Origin: Roseovarius albus
GTDB lineage: Bacteria > Pseudomonadota > Alphaproteobacteria > Rhodobacterales > Rhodobacteraceae
Reading direction: 5' to 3'
NCBI RefSeq assembly: GCF_900172335.1
Contig: NZ_FWFX01000012.1
Coordinates: 1 to 64,000 of the forward strand
Length of the DNA: 64,000 nucleotides
The notes below the pieces were generated by a model. That model was not told the origin of the DNA and ran no database searches. It was given only the letters and a program-made list of their open reading frames with translations. Below, in pieces: positions 17,759 to 26,598 of this stretch. Position numbers and translations under genes: made by a program. Numbering within the stretch: position 1 is the stretch's first letter; each line of letters starts with the position of its first letter.

Positions 17759-19057
17759 TCAAAGACCCTCGGGCTGACCAACCACCACAAAAGTCAACTT
17801 GTCGGGGTCCAGAAATTCACGCGCCACGCGGTTAATGTCTTCCAGCGTCACGGCATTCACCCGGTCATTACGATTTGCGATGTAATCAGTCGGCCGGCCA
17901 CTCATCTGCATCCCAGCGGCAATGTTGGCGATGGTACCATTTCCGTCAAACCGCAGGGGGTATGCCCCGGTCAGATAGGTTTTCGCATCATCCAATTCAG
18001 CCTGTGTCACGCCTTCATCGCGAATTCGGGCCCATTCATTTTGAATGACCTCAATCGCTTCGGCGACACGGTCGTTTCCAGAAGCAACCGAACCCATCAT
18101 AATCTCGGCCCCATCACGGTCGGACAGGAAAGTGTAGATCCCATAGGTCAAACCACGTTTTTCACGAACCTCTTGCATCAGGCGACTTTCAAACCCCCCG
18201 CCCCCAAGGATGTGGTTCAAGACAAAGGCGGCAAAGAAATCATCATCGTTGCGATCAATCCCGGGCTGTCCAAATGTCACGACCGACTGCGGTGTCGGGA
18301 AATCCACAACCTGAACGTCGCCGGGGAGGTTGATCGTCGCCTCACCTGCCAAATCTACTGACGCCTCGGGCAGGTCTGCCAAAAGATCATCCAGCAACGC
18401 GCCCAGTTCTTCGGCGTTGATGTCCCCCACCGCACTGACAAACAGATGATCGCGCGTCAGGGCAGCCTGATGCGCGGCAACGATGTCATCCCGCGTGAGT
18501 GCCGCGACGCTTTCCAGGGTGCCATCTTGCACGCTGCCATAGGGATGTTCGCCGTAAACCAGTTCACGAAACTCGGATCTGGCGATGGCATCTGGGTCTT
18601 TCGCGTCAGATTGAAGGCCGGATTCCACCTGCGCTCGTACCCGATCAATGGCATCCTGATCGAAACGCGGGTTGATCAGGCTGTCGCGCAGCAGATCAAT
18701 CGCCTCAACCCGGTTTTCGGTCAGGAACCGCGCTGAAACACTCACGGCATCATCGCTGACACTATACGAGAAGGACACGGCCAGCTCTTCGGCGCGGCGA
18801 TTGAAGGCTTGAGAATCCAAGTCACCCGCCCCTTCCTCCAGCAATGCTCCCATGAGATTGGTAGCCCCACGCTTACCGGATGTATCCAGACTTGCCCCTC
18901 CACGGAAACGCAATTCTAGCGCGACAAAGGGGATTTCGTGACTCTCAACCAGCCAGGCATCAATACCGCCGGTGCTTGTGAGCTCTTGAATATCGACATC
19001 AGCTCGCGCAGGGATAGCTGCGAAGACGGCCACAAAGGCCAAAGCAAAGCGGATCAT
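17759..19057 (-). CDS. M16 family peptidase-like protein, non-catalytic partner subunit
   Basis: 432 residues with a Sec signal peptide (about residues 1-19, ending ARA) and two M16 peptidase domains. Where active members carry HxxEH, this one reads NLMGALLEEGAGD, so the zinc site is lost; it keeps the glycine-rich loop IAAGMQ and the RGLTYGIY motif that binds substrate in the partner. In bacterial M16B pairs one subunit holds the zinc and the other helps bind substrate. Its ATG overlaps the stop of the catalytic partner (ATGA), so equal amounts are likely made in the periplasm. Confidence 0.9.
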   Translation of the reverse strand: MIRFALAFVAVFAAIPARADVDIQELTSTGGIDAWLVESHEIPFVALELRFRGGASLDTSGKRGATNLMGALLEEGAGDLDSQAFNRRAEELAVSFSYSVSDDAVSVSARFLTENRVEAIDLLRDSLINPRFDQDAIDRVRAQVESGLQSDAKDPDAIARSEFRELVYGEHPYGSVQDGTLESVAALTRDDIVAAHQAALTRDHLFVSAVGDINAEELGALLDDLLADLPEASVDLAGEATINLPGDVQVVDFPTPQSVVTFGQPGIDRNDDDFFAAFVLNHILGGGGFESRLMQEVREKRGLTYGIYTFLSDRDGAEIMMGSVASGNDRVAEAIEVIQNEWARIRDEGVTQAELDDAKTYLTGAYPLRFDGNGTIANIAAGMQMSGRPTDYIANRNDRVNAVTLEDINRVAREFLDPDKLTFVVVGQPEGL

Positions 19058-20385
19058 TGTGTGACCTCCGTTCCTTTCAACCAGCCGGTGACGGCGTTCT
19101 TGCGATCAAAGACATCCTTGGCTGCCTGCATAATGTCCTCTTCAGTCACGGCCTGAAGGATCTCGGGCCAAGCCTGCACATCCTCAACCGTCAATCCGGT
19201 CGACAACCCCCGGCCATAGCGGTTGGCCAAGGACCTGACGCTATCGCGTGCGTAGATCTGCGAGGCGCGCAGTTGCATCTTGATTCGCTCAAGGTGCTCC
19301 GGATCGACACCAGTTTCCATGAACTCTGCCAGAACCTCATCCATCGCGGTTTCGGCTTCTTCCAATGTCACATCTGATGCGGGGACAATGCCCACTTCGA
19401 ACGTCGTCTCATCCAGCGACCCACCGCCATAATAAGCATAGGTATAGATGGATTTCGGAGTCTCGAACTGCAGCTTTTCGGCCAGAACGGAAGTCGTACC
19501 CCCGCCCAGAATTTCAGCCAGAATAGTCAGGGCTGCCGCTTCTTCTTGGTCTCCTAGATTTCGTTCCGGCGCGAGATAGGACCTTGCAACATAGGGCTGT
19601 GCCACACGCGGATCCTCAAAGACCAGCCGCCGTTCCGCAGTTTGTGGAGGCTCCTGAGCGCGCTCACGTTCTGGCAAATCGGCGTTGGCCGGGATCACAC
19701 CGTAGTAGGTCTCGGCAAGCGCCTTCACCTCGTCTGGCTCAACATCCCCTGCAACCACCAAAATGGCATTGTTGGGCGCATAGTGTCTTTCGTAGAAAGT
19801 TAGAGCGTCCTCAAGGTCCAGCGCATGCATTTCATGCTTCCACCCGATGATCGGTACGCCGTAGCGGTGATTAAGGTACTGCGCGGCATTCTTTTGCTCG
19901 CGGAATAGGGCTGATGGATCATTTTCGGTGCGTTGATTGCGCTCTTCGATGATCACATCGCGCTCGGTTAGGATTTCCTCCTCACCCAGCTGTATATTGA
20001 CCATACGGTCGCTTTCCATCTGCATCATCAGCTCAAGCCGGTCCGCGGCAATCCGCTGAAAGTAAGCCGTATAGTCGTAGCTGGTGAACGCATTGTCGCT
20101 GCCGCCGTTTTGAGCAACGGTCGCTGAAAACTCTCCCGGCTCCAGTTTTTCAGTGCCTTTAAACAGCAAATGCTCAAGAAAGTGCGCAACGCCTGAGGCT
20201 CCTGCAGGTTCATCGGCGGACCCTGCTTTGTACCAGACCATATGAACCACGACCGGGGCGCGGTGATCTTCGATCACAACCACCTCCATCCCGTTATCAA
20301 GGGTGAAGTTTGTGACCTGTTCGTTTGCCCGCGCTGGCATCGTCGCCACCGCCAACAAAGCAGAACAGAGGGCCAGAATGCGCAT
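19054..20385 (-). CDS. M16 family zinc metallopeptidase, catalytic subunit
   Basis: 443 residues from the second of two adjacent ATGs (20385), better spaced from GGAGGT. Signal peptide to about residue 20. The zinc and catalytic motif HFLEH is at about residues 68-72, with the downstream Glu ligand region ILTERDVIIEERNQR. It resembles processing-peptidase-like M16B enzymes that work with an inactive partner, here encoded next. Probable periplasmic peptide degradation. The order lspA, DUF3035, M16, M16 is common in Rhodobacterales. Confidence 0.93.
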   Translation of the reverse strand: MRILALCSALLAVATMPARANEQVTNFTLDNGMEVVVIEDHRAPVVVHMVWYKAGSADEPAGASGVAHFLEHLLFKGTEKLEPGEFSATVAQNGGSDNAFTSYDYTAYFQRIAADRLELMMQMESDRMVNIQLGEEEILTERDVIIEERNQRTENDPSALFREQKNAAQYLNHRYGVPIIGWKHEMHALDLEDALTFYERHYAPNNAILVVAGDVEPDEVKALAETYYGVIPANADLPERERAQEPPQTAERRLVFEDPRVAQPYVARSYLAPERNLGDQEEAAALTILAEILGGGTTSVLAEKLQFETPKSIYTYAYYGGGSLDETTFEVGIVPASDVTLEEAETAMDEVLAEFMETGVDPEHLERIKMQLRASQIYARDSVRSLANRYGRGLSTGLTVEDVQAWPEILQAVTEEDIMQAAKDVFDRKNAVTGWLKGTEVTQ

Positions 20386-20483
20386 CATGCACCTCCGCTT
20401 ATGAAATCAACTGGTTGATTAGTTACGTTGCCTTCCCAAGACTTCAAGAAAGCTTAACTATATTTGATAATTAATTCGCAAAA

Positions 20484-21002
20484 TTATTCGCCTGGGGGGG
20501 CTGAAGGTGTACCAACGCCTTGCGCGCTTAGTTGTTCGCGCGCAGCTTGCGAATTCAGCCATTCTTTTTTGTAAGCCAGAGTATAATCATCATCGGGCCC
20601 AATATTGAGAATATTTACACGCCCACGCTTTTTGCGCACTTCAGCGTCCTCAACCGCAACGATGGTGCGGATATCTGGCTCAACGCCATAGCGGCGCGAA
20701 TAATTGACCAATGCTGTTTCGCTCGCGTTTATCTTGTTTCCTGCCAGTGCCGCCGGATTACCACCAAGTGCGATGACGCCCTCGGCTCTGGGATTTACAT
20801 CCGTCAAGTTCGCTGTACCCGGTGCAGGCGCGGGCAAGCTAGTAAAGCTTTCGGGCTCTTGCAGCGGCTTGGACGGGAGAATCGCAAATTCATCTGGGCC
20901 ATTGCCCGTATGCTTGATCCGGGTCAGGGGTTTATCCTTTCCAGAACAGGCCGCCACAGCGGTCAAAACCATCGCCATCATCACTACACGTGGCATTGCC
21001 AT
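20484..21002 (-). CDS. DUF3035 family lipoprotein
   Basis: 172 residues. Lipoprotein signal with lipobox AVAAC (lipidated Cys about residue 19). The body has the DUF3035 pattern: TGNGPDEFAILPSKPLQEP, then LPAPAPGTANLTDVNPRAEG and ALGG, a Pro-rich extended chain, and a charged C-terminus. AGGAG lies before the ATG at 21002. Function is unknown; the gene almost always sits by lspA in Rhodobacterales, and LspA would process its signal. Confidence 0.88.
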   Translation of the reverse strand: MAMPRVVMMAMVLTAVAACSGKDKPLTRIKHTGNGPDEFAILPSKPLQEPESFTSLPAPAPGTANLTDVNPRAEGVIALGGNPAALAGNKINASETALVNYSRRYGVEPDIRTIVAVEDAEVRKKRGRVNILNIGPDDDYTLAYKKEWLNSQAAREQLSAQGVGTPSAPPGE

Positions 21003-21053
21003 TGCCTATCTCCTGCCATTTCCCAAGGCTTTTACCCTATTCCTGTGCGCCCG

Positions 21054-21524
21054 TCACGCAGGCTTTTTTGAGGGGGTGAAAAAGATCAAACCAATCGCAC
21101 CTGCGAAAACCGCGATGTCAGCCACGTTGAATGAATATGGATTGTTGAAACCGCAGCACGACATGTTCAGAAAGTCCGCCACCGCCCCGTAGAGCACCCG
21201 GTCGATGACATTGCCTAAAGCACCACCAATCAATAGGCCCGTGGCGACTTTTTGCCAAAAGCTGCCTTCTTCACGCTTCACCCACCACAAAACCGCCGCA
21301 CAGATAACCAGAGCGACCCCGATCAGGATCCACCGGGTCATCGGGCTATCCTGCGCCAATAGGCCGAAATTCACGCCGTAATTCCACGCCATGCGGAAGT
21401 TCAGTAAGGGCGGCAGCACATCAATGGAGTATTCATTGATCAAATCCATGTGATGCACGACCCAATACTTGCTTATCTGATCAAGCAAAAAGGTCAGCAA
21501 CCCAGTCCAGAAAATGATCCGCAT
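21054..21524 (-). CDS. lspA: Lipoprotein signal peptidase II
   Basis: 156 residues, four membrane helices. The aspartyl catalytic pair is in GNVIDRV (about residues 110-116) and VADFLN. The N-terminal FLLDQISKYWVV and the RMAWNYGVNFGLL block match the family. It cuts the signal peptide of lipidated prolipoproteins in the inner membrane. It lies between purH and the DUF3035 lipoprotein gene in the same direction. Confidence 0.96.
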   Translation of the reverse strand: MRIIFWTGLLTFLLDQISKYWVVHHMDLINEYSIDVLPPLLNFRMAWNYGVNFGLLAQDSPMTRWILIGVALVICAAVLWWVKREEGSFWQKVATGLLIGGALGNVIDRVLYGAVADFLNMSCCGFNNPYSFNVADIAVFAGAIGLIFFTPSKKPA

Positions 21525-21557
21525 TCGTGTCTCCCGCCCTATCCGGCCAACAGGTAT

Positions 21558-23147
21558 TTAGTGAAGGAAGTGGCGCATGCCAGTCAGGACCATCGCAAGA
21601 CCTGCTTCGTCCGCCGCCGCGATCACATCTTCGTCACGCATAGAACCGCCGGGGTGGATCACTGCCGTTGCACCCGCTTCGGCCGCCGTTAGCAACCCGT
21701 CGGCGAATGGAAAGAACGCATCTGATGCGACAACGCTTCCTTGGGTAAGCGGTGTGCTCAGGCCCAGTTCGGCGGCCATATCTTCAGATTTACGGGCAGC
21801 AATCCGGCAGCTATCGACGCGGCTCATTTGGCCGGCACCAACGCCGACGGTCGCACCATCTTTGACATAGACGATCGCATTTGACTTCACGTGTTTCGCA
21901 ACCTTCCAAGCAAACAACATATCTGCCATTTCCTGCTCGGTCGGGGTGCGCTTGGTCACAACCTTCAAATCATCGGCTGTCAGAACGCCGCTGTCTTTGT
22001 CCTGTACTAGGTATCCGCCGGATACTTGCTTGATCATCAGGGCTGCCTCGGCAGGATCTGCCAGTCCGTCAGTGGTCAGCAGGCGCAGGTTTTTTTTGGC
22101 TGCGAATATGGCTTTTGCTTCGTCATCCGCACCGGGTGCAATGACCACCTCGGTAAAGATCTGAGTGATTTCCTGCGCCGTTGCACCATCCAACGGTTGG
22201 TTCAGGGCAATAATTCCACCAAAGGCCGATGTCCGGTCGCAATCGAACGCGCGTGAATACGCTTCTTGCAAGGAGGCGCCACGTGCGACGCCACAAGGGT
22301 TGGCGTGCTTGATGATCGCACAGGCAGGGCCGTTTTCCGGTGCAAATTCACTGACCAGCTCAAATGCCGCATCGGTATCGTTAATATTGTTATAGCTCAG
22401 TTCTTTGCCCTGGTGCTGAGCGGCTGTCGCCACGCCTGCGCGGGTGCTGCCATCTTTGTAAAACGCTGCTTGCTGATGCGGGTTTTCGCCATAGCGCAGC
22501 GTTTGTGCCAATGTCCCAGCCACAGCACAGCGCCGCGGGGCCTGCTCATCTAGCGCCTTGGCCATCCAAGCCGACACGGCGGCATCATAAGCGCCGGTGC
22601 GTGAGTAGGCGTTCAACGCCAAACGCTGGCGGAAGGCATATGTTGTCTGGCCGTCGTTGGCTTTCAGCTCTTCCAGCAGGGGGGCATAATCTTCGACATC
22701 AACCACAACATTCACGAATGAGTGGTTCTTGGCCGCCGCACGGATCATCGCCGGGCCGCCAATGTCGATGTTTTCGATGCAGGTGTCATAATCGGCACCT
22801 TTGGCAACGGTTTCCTCGAATGGATACAGGTTCACCACCAATAGATCGATCGCGCCAATGCCGTGGGTGTCCATCGCAGCCAGGTGGTCGTCATTATCAC
22901 GCAACGCCAGCAAACCGCCATGCACCATCGGGTGCAGGGTTTTCACCCGGCCGTCCATCATTTCAGGAAAGCCGGTCACATCCGCCACATCACGTACATC
23001 CAGCCCGGCTTCGCGCAGGGTCTTGGCACTGCCGCCGGTCGATAACAACTCTACCCCCATGTCGGACAGGGCACGGCCCAGATCAATCAGTCCGGTTTTA
23101 TCGGACACAGACAATAGGGCACGGCGAACAGGGGCGAGGTTGGTCAT
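21558..23147 (-). CDS. purH: Bifunctional AICAR formyltransferase / IMP cyclohydrolase
   Basis: 529 residues, the full family length. N-terminal MGS-like IMP cyclohydrolase domain (about 1-150; [39 protein letters not shown]) and C-terminal AICAR transformylase domain with RYGENPHQ and [11 protein letters not shown]. Catalyses the last two steps of IMP synthesis. Upstream of lspA, a common Rhodobacterales order. Confidence 0.97.
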   Translation of the reverse strand: MTNLAPVRRALLSVSDKTGLIDLGRALSDMGVELLSTGGSAKTLREAGLDVRDVADVTGFPEMMDGRVKTLHPMVHGGLLALRDNDDHLAAMDTHGIGAIDLLVVNLYPFEETVAKGADYDTCIENIDIGGPAMIRAAAKNHSFVNVVVDVEDYAPLLEELKANDGQTTYAFRQRLALNAYSRTGAYDAAVSAWMAKALDEQAPRRCAVAGTLAQTLRYGENPHQQAAFYKDGSTRAGVATAAQHQGKELSYNNINDTDAAFELVSEFAPENGPACAIIKHANPCGVARGASLQEAYSRAFDCDRTSAFGGIIALNQPLDGATAQEITQIFTEVVIAPGADDEAKAIFAAKKNLRLLTTDGLADPAEAALMIKQVSGGYLVQDKDSGVLTADDLKVVTKRTPTEQEMADMLFAWKVAKHVKSNAIVYVKDGATVGVGAGQMSRVDSCRIAARKSEDMAAELGLSTPLTQGSVVASDAFFPFADGLLTAAEAGATAVIHPGGSMRDEDVIAAADEAGLAMVLTGMRHFLH

Positions 23148-23180
23148 GGGCAGCGGATCCTTAGCAGCTCGGTCAGCGGG

Positions 23181-24929
23181 TCAATTTTCAAGATCAGTCA
23201 GACCATCCAAATCGTCCTGCACCAGATCGCGAATGCTGACGGGTGCATCTTCGGGCTTAGCCAATGACCATCTTATGCGGCTCGCATACTCCATTGCGCG
23301 ACCAGATAGAATAACCTGTTTCGTCGCACGCGGCTTTAATCGGTGTTTTTCCAGATAAACACTGGGCTCTAGCTTTAATTGACAGGCGCTATCAGTTCGA
23401 AACAGCCACATCTCGCCACTCTTGAGCACCATCGACACCATAGTGCCTCCCATATCCAGCGAGGCTTCGACATCCGGATGCAGGTGGAACCGGATATCGA
23501 AATTGATTCCCAACAGATTGCGCGCGTCCATTTGTTTATCAAAAACACGCTTGTCCTGATCCGAGGGGATAAAGAGCGTTTCCTCCCCTACGATGCCGCT
23601 GCCGTCAAACACGACCTCCAGCTTGCGGCGGTGAATCAAGCCATGAGTCTGCCTATATCCGTCATGTTGGCCTTCGAAACTGATCCCATCCGGTGCGGGG
23701 TTGATTGCTACCGGTACCCGCATTGGTACTTGCGTTAACCAATCACGATTTTCATCGGTTGACCCCAAACGCGAACTGGAATGCCCATCCATCACAAGTG
23801 CCGAATGCGAAGGTGTTGCGCGCCCCGCTCGACGCCATTGGCTGCCAAAACTGCGACCAGAGCCGCAATTCACAATCAATGGTCTGCGGCCGGATGTAAG
23901 TTCAAACGCAAGGGTCGAGGCATGGGCTTCGGTCGAGGCCTTTCCCTTGGGCGGGGCGGCGGCGTCGATGATGATGCTGGTTCGGCCAGCGGATAAGCGT
24001 GCAAACCCCATGGATAGACCCATAGGCTGGCCATGTTTGACGCCGCTTTCCGCCAAAGCATGGTCCAAACGCCCGGTTAATCCTCGACCCCCGCCATGAA
24101 AGCGGGCAAGGCTTCCATCAGCGTGGCGCAGGGTGCGAAGGGTGGGCGCGATCCGCTCAATGGCAGCCCGATGCGCATCGCTGGGGGTTTTGCCAGCCTC
24201 GTGCAGGGCCATCGCGGTCCAGTTCAGCAAAGTGAACACTTCGAGCAATTCTTCGGGGTTGCGGGTCGGAATGCCACCTTGTTCGCTAATTTGCACGTTG
24301 CATTCTTTTGCCAATGCTTTCAACGCAGTAGGCAATTGCCCTTCCATTCCTTCAAGCGACAAACCGGCGTAGATCAGGCCGATCAACGCCTCAAACCGGG
24401 GTAGACCGGGAGGTGATGCGCGCCAGCGACGTTCAAGGAAGAGAGTCTGCTGCCCAAGGGAGCGGTAAAACTGTGTTGATCGCTCCGCTTCTTGCCCCCG
24501 AAGCAGAAAAATCGCGTGGTTGATCCAACGGATGAGACGGCGCCCAGTCAGCTCAGGCGTCCAACCGGACCCGGCCCCGTGACCATAGAGAGCAATCCAT
24601 TGCCACAGCCAGTCTTGCGCAACTTTGCGCGCCGCTGTATCGCCAACGGCTGCCAAGTCATCAAGCCAGATAAACCCTTGTAATTCTGTCGAAAAACTCT
24701 CATCCGGGGAGGCAACATCCCACAGGCTTTGACCCGCCCCCTGCAGTAGGTGCCCAGCAAACAGAAAATTCCCCGAGATCAGCTGACGCCCCTTGGCAAA
24801 GCTGCCAATCGTGCGCGGTTCAGGCTGCGACACGAACCCCGTCGCCGGGCGGGACAGCGTCACACGCCGCGCGGCCAGACGGTTCATCCAGCGCGCCCAA
24901 TTGATAGACAGATTATCGGAGTATGTCAT
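23181..24929 (-). CDS. Heparinase II/III family protein
   Basis: 582 residues: an alpha/alpha-toroid N-terminal part (about 1-300) and a heparinase II/III C-terminal beta-domain (about 310-540) with RPLIVNCGSGRSFG, RATPSHSALVMDG and HRRKLEVVFDG. The family includes polysaccharide lyases, but this cytosolic-looking form has no signal peptide and is conserved next to purH in Rhodobacterales, so a housekeeping envelope role is possible. True lyase activity is uncertain. 33 bases upstream of purH in the same direction. Confidence 0.88.
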   Translation of the reverse strand: MTYSDNLSINWARWMNRLAARRVTLSRPATGFVSQPEPRTIGSFAKGRQLISGNFLFAGHLLQGAGQSLWDVASPDESFSTELQGFIWLDDLAAVGDTAARKVAQDWLWQWIALYGHGAGSGWTPELTGRRLIRWINHAIFLLRGQEAERSTQFYRSLGQQTLFLERRWRASPPGLPRFEALIGLIYAGLSLEGMEGQLPTALKALAKECNVQISEQGGIPTRNPEELLEVFTLLNWTAMALHEAGKTPSDAHRAAIERIAPTLRTLRHADGSLARFHGGGRGLTGRLDHALAESGVKHGQPMGLSMGFARLSAGRTSIIIDAAAPPKGKASTEAHASTLAFELTSGRRPLIVNCGSGRSFGSQWRRAGRATPSHSALVMDGHSSSRLGSTDENRDWLTQVPMRVPVAINPAPDGISFEGQHDGYRQTHGLIHRRKLEVVFDGSGIVGEETLFIPSDQDKRVFDKQMDARNLLGINFDIRFHLHPDVEASLDMGGTMVSMVLKSGEMWLFRTDSACQLKLEPSVYLEKHRLKPRATKQVILSGRAMEYASRIRWSLAKPEDAPVSIRDLVQDDLDGLTDLEN

Positions 24930-25030
24930 TGACCCGGCCTCTGCACGCTCTTCGCGGCGTTCCAGATAACAGCATATCCGGGAGGAAAACCCAAGTCACG
25001 GAATGATGCAGTTTTGAGCGCGATAAGTTT

Positions 25031-25043
25031 GTACAAGTTGTAC
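25031..25043. promoter_or_regulatory. Perfect 13-base palindrome, candidate operator
   Basis: GTACAAGTTGTAC, an exact inverted repeat, followed six bases later by TTTTGTACA, which repeats one arm. It lies about 100 bases upstream of the heparinase-family gene start. Operator function is inferred. Confidence 0.35.
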
Positions 25044-25079
25044 GTGGGTTTTGTACATAAATCGAAACGAAGCCCAACA

Positions 25080-25106
25080 GGTTGGGCAATTCCTGCCCAC
25101 CCCTCG
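25080..25106. repeat. REP-like palindrome, degenerate copy
   Basis: GGTTGGGCAATTCCTGCCCA followed by CCCCTCGG. It matches the core of the three better copies (GGTGGGCA - TGCCCACC) with several changes. Opens the accessory islet that ends at the copy at 26557-26584. Confidence 0.6.
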
Positions 25107-25180
25107 GTCAACGCATTATCAACCATAGCGTAGTGATGATGCCGTTTGTCGGACTATCGTCGTATCCGCCGACATGGAGC

Positions 25181-25312
25181 AACCCGGTCGAGCACAGATT
25201 AGTCACGAGGGCGGTGGATTGGCTGCATTCATCGATCCGCCGTGACAATCGATGCGGGCAAGTTGATCCGGAATGGATGGCACAGGATTATGCGAACGAT
25301 TTTGGCGAATGA
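25181..25312 (+). pseudogene. REP-associated tyrosine transposase (RAYT), C-terminal remnant
   Basis: The reading frame over these bases gives NPVEHRLVTRAVDWLHSS, then DPEW and a terminal ANDFGE stop. This is the C-terminal signature of RAYT / TnpA-REP transposases (consensus NPVKHGLV...DWPWSSFHR...DW...FGE). The catalytic HUH region with its Tyr is missing: the open frame extends upstream only to about 25082, where an imperfect trace (VVMMPF at 25130-25150) could be a decayed HUH segment. It is bracketed by REP-like palindromes, the DNA substrate of such enzymes. Certainly non-functional in this form. Confidence 0.8.
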
Positions 25313-25314
25313 CC

Positions 25315-25340
25315 CGTAGGGTGGGCAGTTTTGCCCACCA
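25315..25340 (+). repeat. REP-like palindrome (left arm of an inverted pair)
   Basis: Begins CGTAGGGTGGGCAGTTTTGC and ends CCACCA. Stem GGTGGGCA / TGCCCACC with a four-base loop. It starts three bases after the RAYT remnant stop codon and is inverted relative to the copy at 25382-25407, 41 bases away, making a REPIN-like doublet. Confidence 0.8.
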
Positions 25341-25381
25341 AGTGTTTCACAACAGTCGTTTACGCACATGGTGAGGACAGC

Positions 25382-25407
25382 GGTGGGCAAAAATTGCCCA
25401 CCCTACG
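25382..25407 (-). repeat. REP-like palindrome (right arm of an inverted pair)
   Basis: GGTGGGCAAAAATTGCCCAC continuing to CCTACG; the reverse complement begins CGTAGGGTGGGCAATTTTTG, matching the left arm except in the loop. Non-palindromic CGTAG tail lies outside the pair on both sides, as in REP doublets. Confidence 0.8.
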
Positions 25408-25471
25408 GCTCGCTGAATGTTGTCCACATAACCCAAACCTTCAAAAATTTTTATAATTTCGCGGTGAAAAA

Positions 25472-26176
25472 TCACTCGGCCAAGATCTGGCCGCGCCCGC
25501 AGGCCCCAATCAAACCAGCATCCTCAAATGCCTGTTTCAACCGATCCGATATGAATATTTTACGCGGGTATTCGCCATCGCAAAACAGATCGCGGTCACC
25601 GATTCTATCTAGGTGAAACACAGGTTTCCACGCCTCTACCGGCGGTCTGGGGCTGTAAAATCCGGGGAGCCTATCGGAATGCGGATTAACCAAAGTTGGG
25701 CCTTCCGGGTACATCTTCATCGGCGGTTCGGTTTTTTCCGCATTCATTGCAAAAATCCGATGCCCCGGTGCAAACCAGAAGTACTGCTTTTCAACCGGCT
25801 CACCTTTGCTGTTTTCGACCTGCACCGGCACAAATTGATGAATGCCCGGGTCATACGCTTCGACGACATCACGGAAGGCTTCAGAGGCCAGCTGTCGTTG
25901 CCCCCCACCCCAATCCACATAGTCCTCGTAGAGTGCAGGCAGATCTGTGCGGCCTCGCAATACCGTCACTTTCAATCGCGTTGGGAGATTAGTTGGGTCC
26001 AAATGCCGCCCTGATTGCCAGACTTCCGTGACAGATAACTTGGATTTCCCAATGTCGATACTCCAATCCATCGGTTGGATATGTTTCCAATCTTCATCCA
26101 AGGGATCAATGTCGGTACTGCGACCGCTGTCTTTGGGATCATTCGGGCCGACACCTTCTTTTAAATACCAGATCAT
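25472..26176 (-). CDS. Imm11 (DUF1629) family immunity protein
   Basis: 234 residues from the ATG at 26176 (MIWYLKEGVGPNDPKD); the frame is open further upstream but that part is unlike the family. The C-terminal half has the Imm11 pattern, ending RKIFISDRLKQAFEDAGLIG (family: fvSerlkealekagltG). Imm11 proteins neutralise polymorphic toxins released by type VI or Rhs-like systems. No recognisable toxin gene lies beside it, so it is an orphan. It sits in an islet bounded by REP-like repeats, which suggests horizontal gain. Confidence 0.75.
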   Translation of the reverse strand: MIWYLKEGVGPNDPKDSGRSTDIDPLDEDWKHIQPMDWSIDIGKSKLSVTEVWQSGRHLDPTNLPTRLKVTVLRGRTDLPALYEDYVDWGGGQRQLASEAFRDVVEAYDPGIHQFVPVQVENSKGEPVEKQYFWFAPGHRIFAMNAEKTEPPMKMYPEGPTLVNPHSDRLPGFYSPRPPVEAWKPVFHLDRIGDRDLFCDGEYPRKIFISDRLKQAFEDAGLIGACGRGQILAE

Positions 26177-26471
26177 TGCAGCACATCCTTTGCAGAGGCC
26201 GGTTTCGCCCCATCTTCTGCAGTGTTTCGGCATCCACCAACCGGGAGATGATCGGGTGCAGGCGCAGGTCGCCATCTTTGATCACCTGTTTGAAATTGGC
26301 AATCACGCTGGTGGTGGTTTTCTGATCGGGTGCGATCATGTCCAGCAGCCAGTTGATCTCGCCGCTCGCCCATACATCGGCTTTCAGGTGCACCTGCGCG
26401 CGCATGGCGACGATCTTTTTGAGGATTTCGGGGTCGATGCCGGAAGAGACGGCGGTTTGTAAGATCTGCAT
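26139..26471 (-). CDS. Hypothetical protein, possible partner of the Imm11 gene
   Basis: 110 residues, predicted mostly helical (MQILQTAVSSGIDPEILKKI start; middle WASGEINWLLDMIAPD). No family is recognised. It overlaps the Imm11 start by 38 bases, which is unusual, so it may be a truncated or frameshifted remnant of an upstream toxin or adaptor gene whose true stop has moved. It has no clear ribosome binding site. Low confidence that it is expressed as drawn. Confidence 0.35.
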   Translation of the reverse strand: MQILQTAVSSGIDPEILKKIVAMRAQVHLKADVWASGEINWLLDMIAPDQKTTTSVIANFKQVIKDGDLRLHPIISRLVDAETLQKMGRNRPLQRMCCNDLVFKRRCRPE

Positions 26472-26556
26472 GGGATAGGTATGCCCGGATCACAAGGGGC
26501 GCACAACCCATAGGTGCGGCACGCGGATATGTAGCGGCCTGTTTTACTGCTTAAAA

Positions 26557-26584
26557 AGGGTGGGCAAGAATTGCCCACCCTACG
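26557..26584 (-). repeat. REP-like palindrome, right boundary of the islet
   Basis: Begins AGGGTGGGCAAGAATTGCCC and ends ACCCTACG, same orientation as the copy at 25382-25407. The perfect AGGGTGGGCA / TGCCCACCCT stem lies 15 bases beyond the stop of the OmpA-like gene, where it may also act as a transcript stabiliser or terminator. Confidence 0.8.
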
Positions 26585-26598
26585 AGTGAAGACTGAGA

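Larger units (their letters stand above)
24930..25471. other. 542-base region holding REP-like palindromes and a transposase remnant
   Basis: Between the heparinase-family gene and the Imm11 gene. From left: a likely promoter area with a GTACAAGTTGTAC palindrome (25031-25043), a degenerate REP-like palindrome (25080-25106), a RAYT transposase C-terminal remnant (25181-25312) and a divergent REP pair (25315-25407). From 25408 to 25471 it is AT-rich with nothing recognised. Confidence 0.7.

Noticed and set aside
25082-25180. A decayed HUH motif of the RAYT enzyme (VVMMPF region)
   Set aside because: Resemblance to MPNHVH is too slight; only the C-terminal part from 25181 is called.
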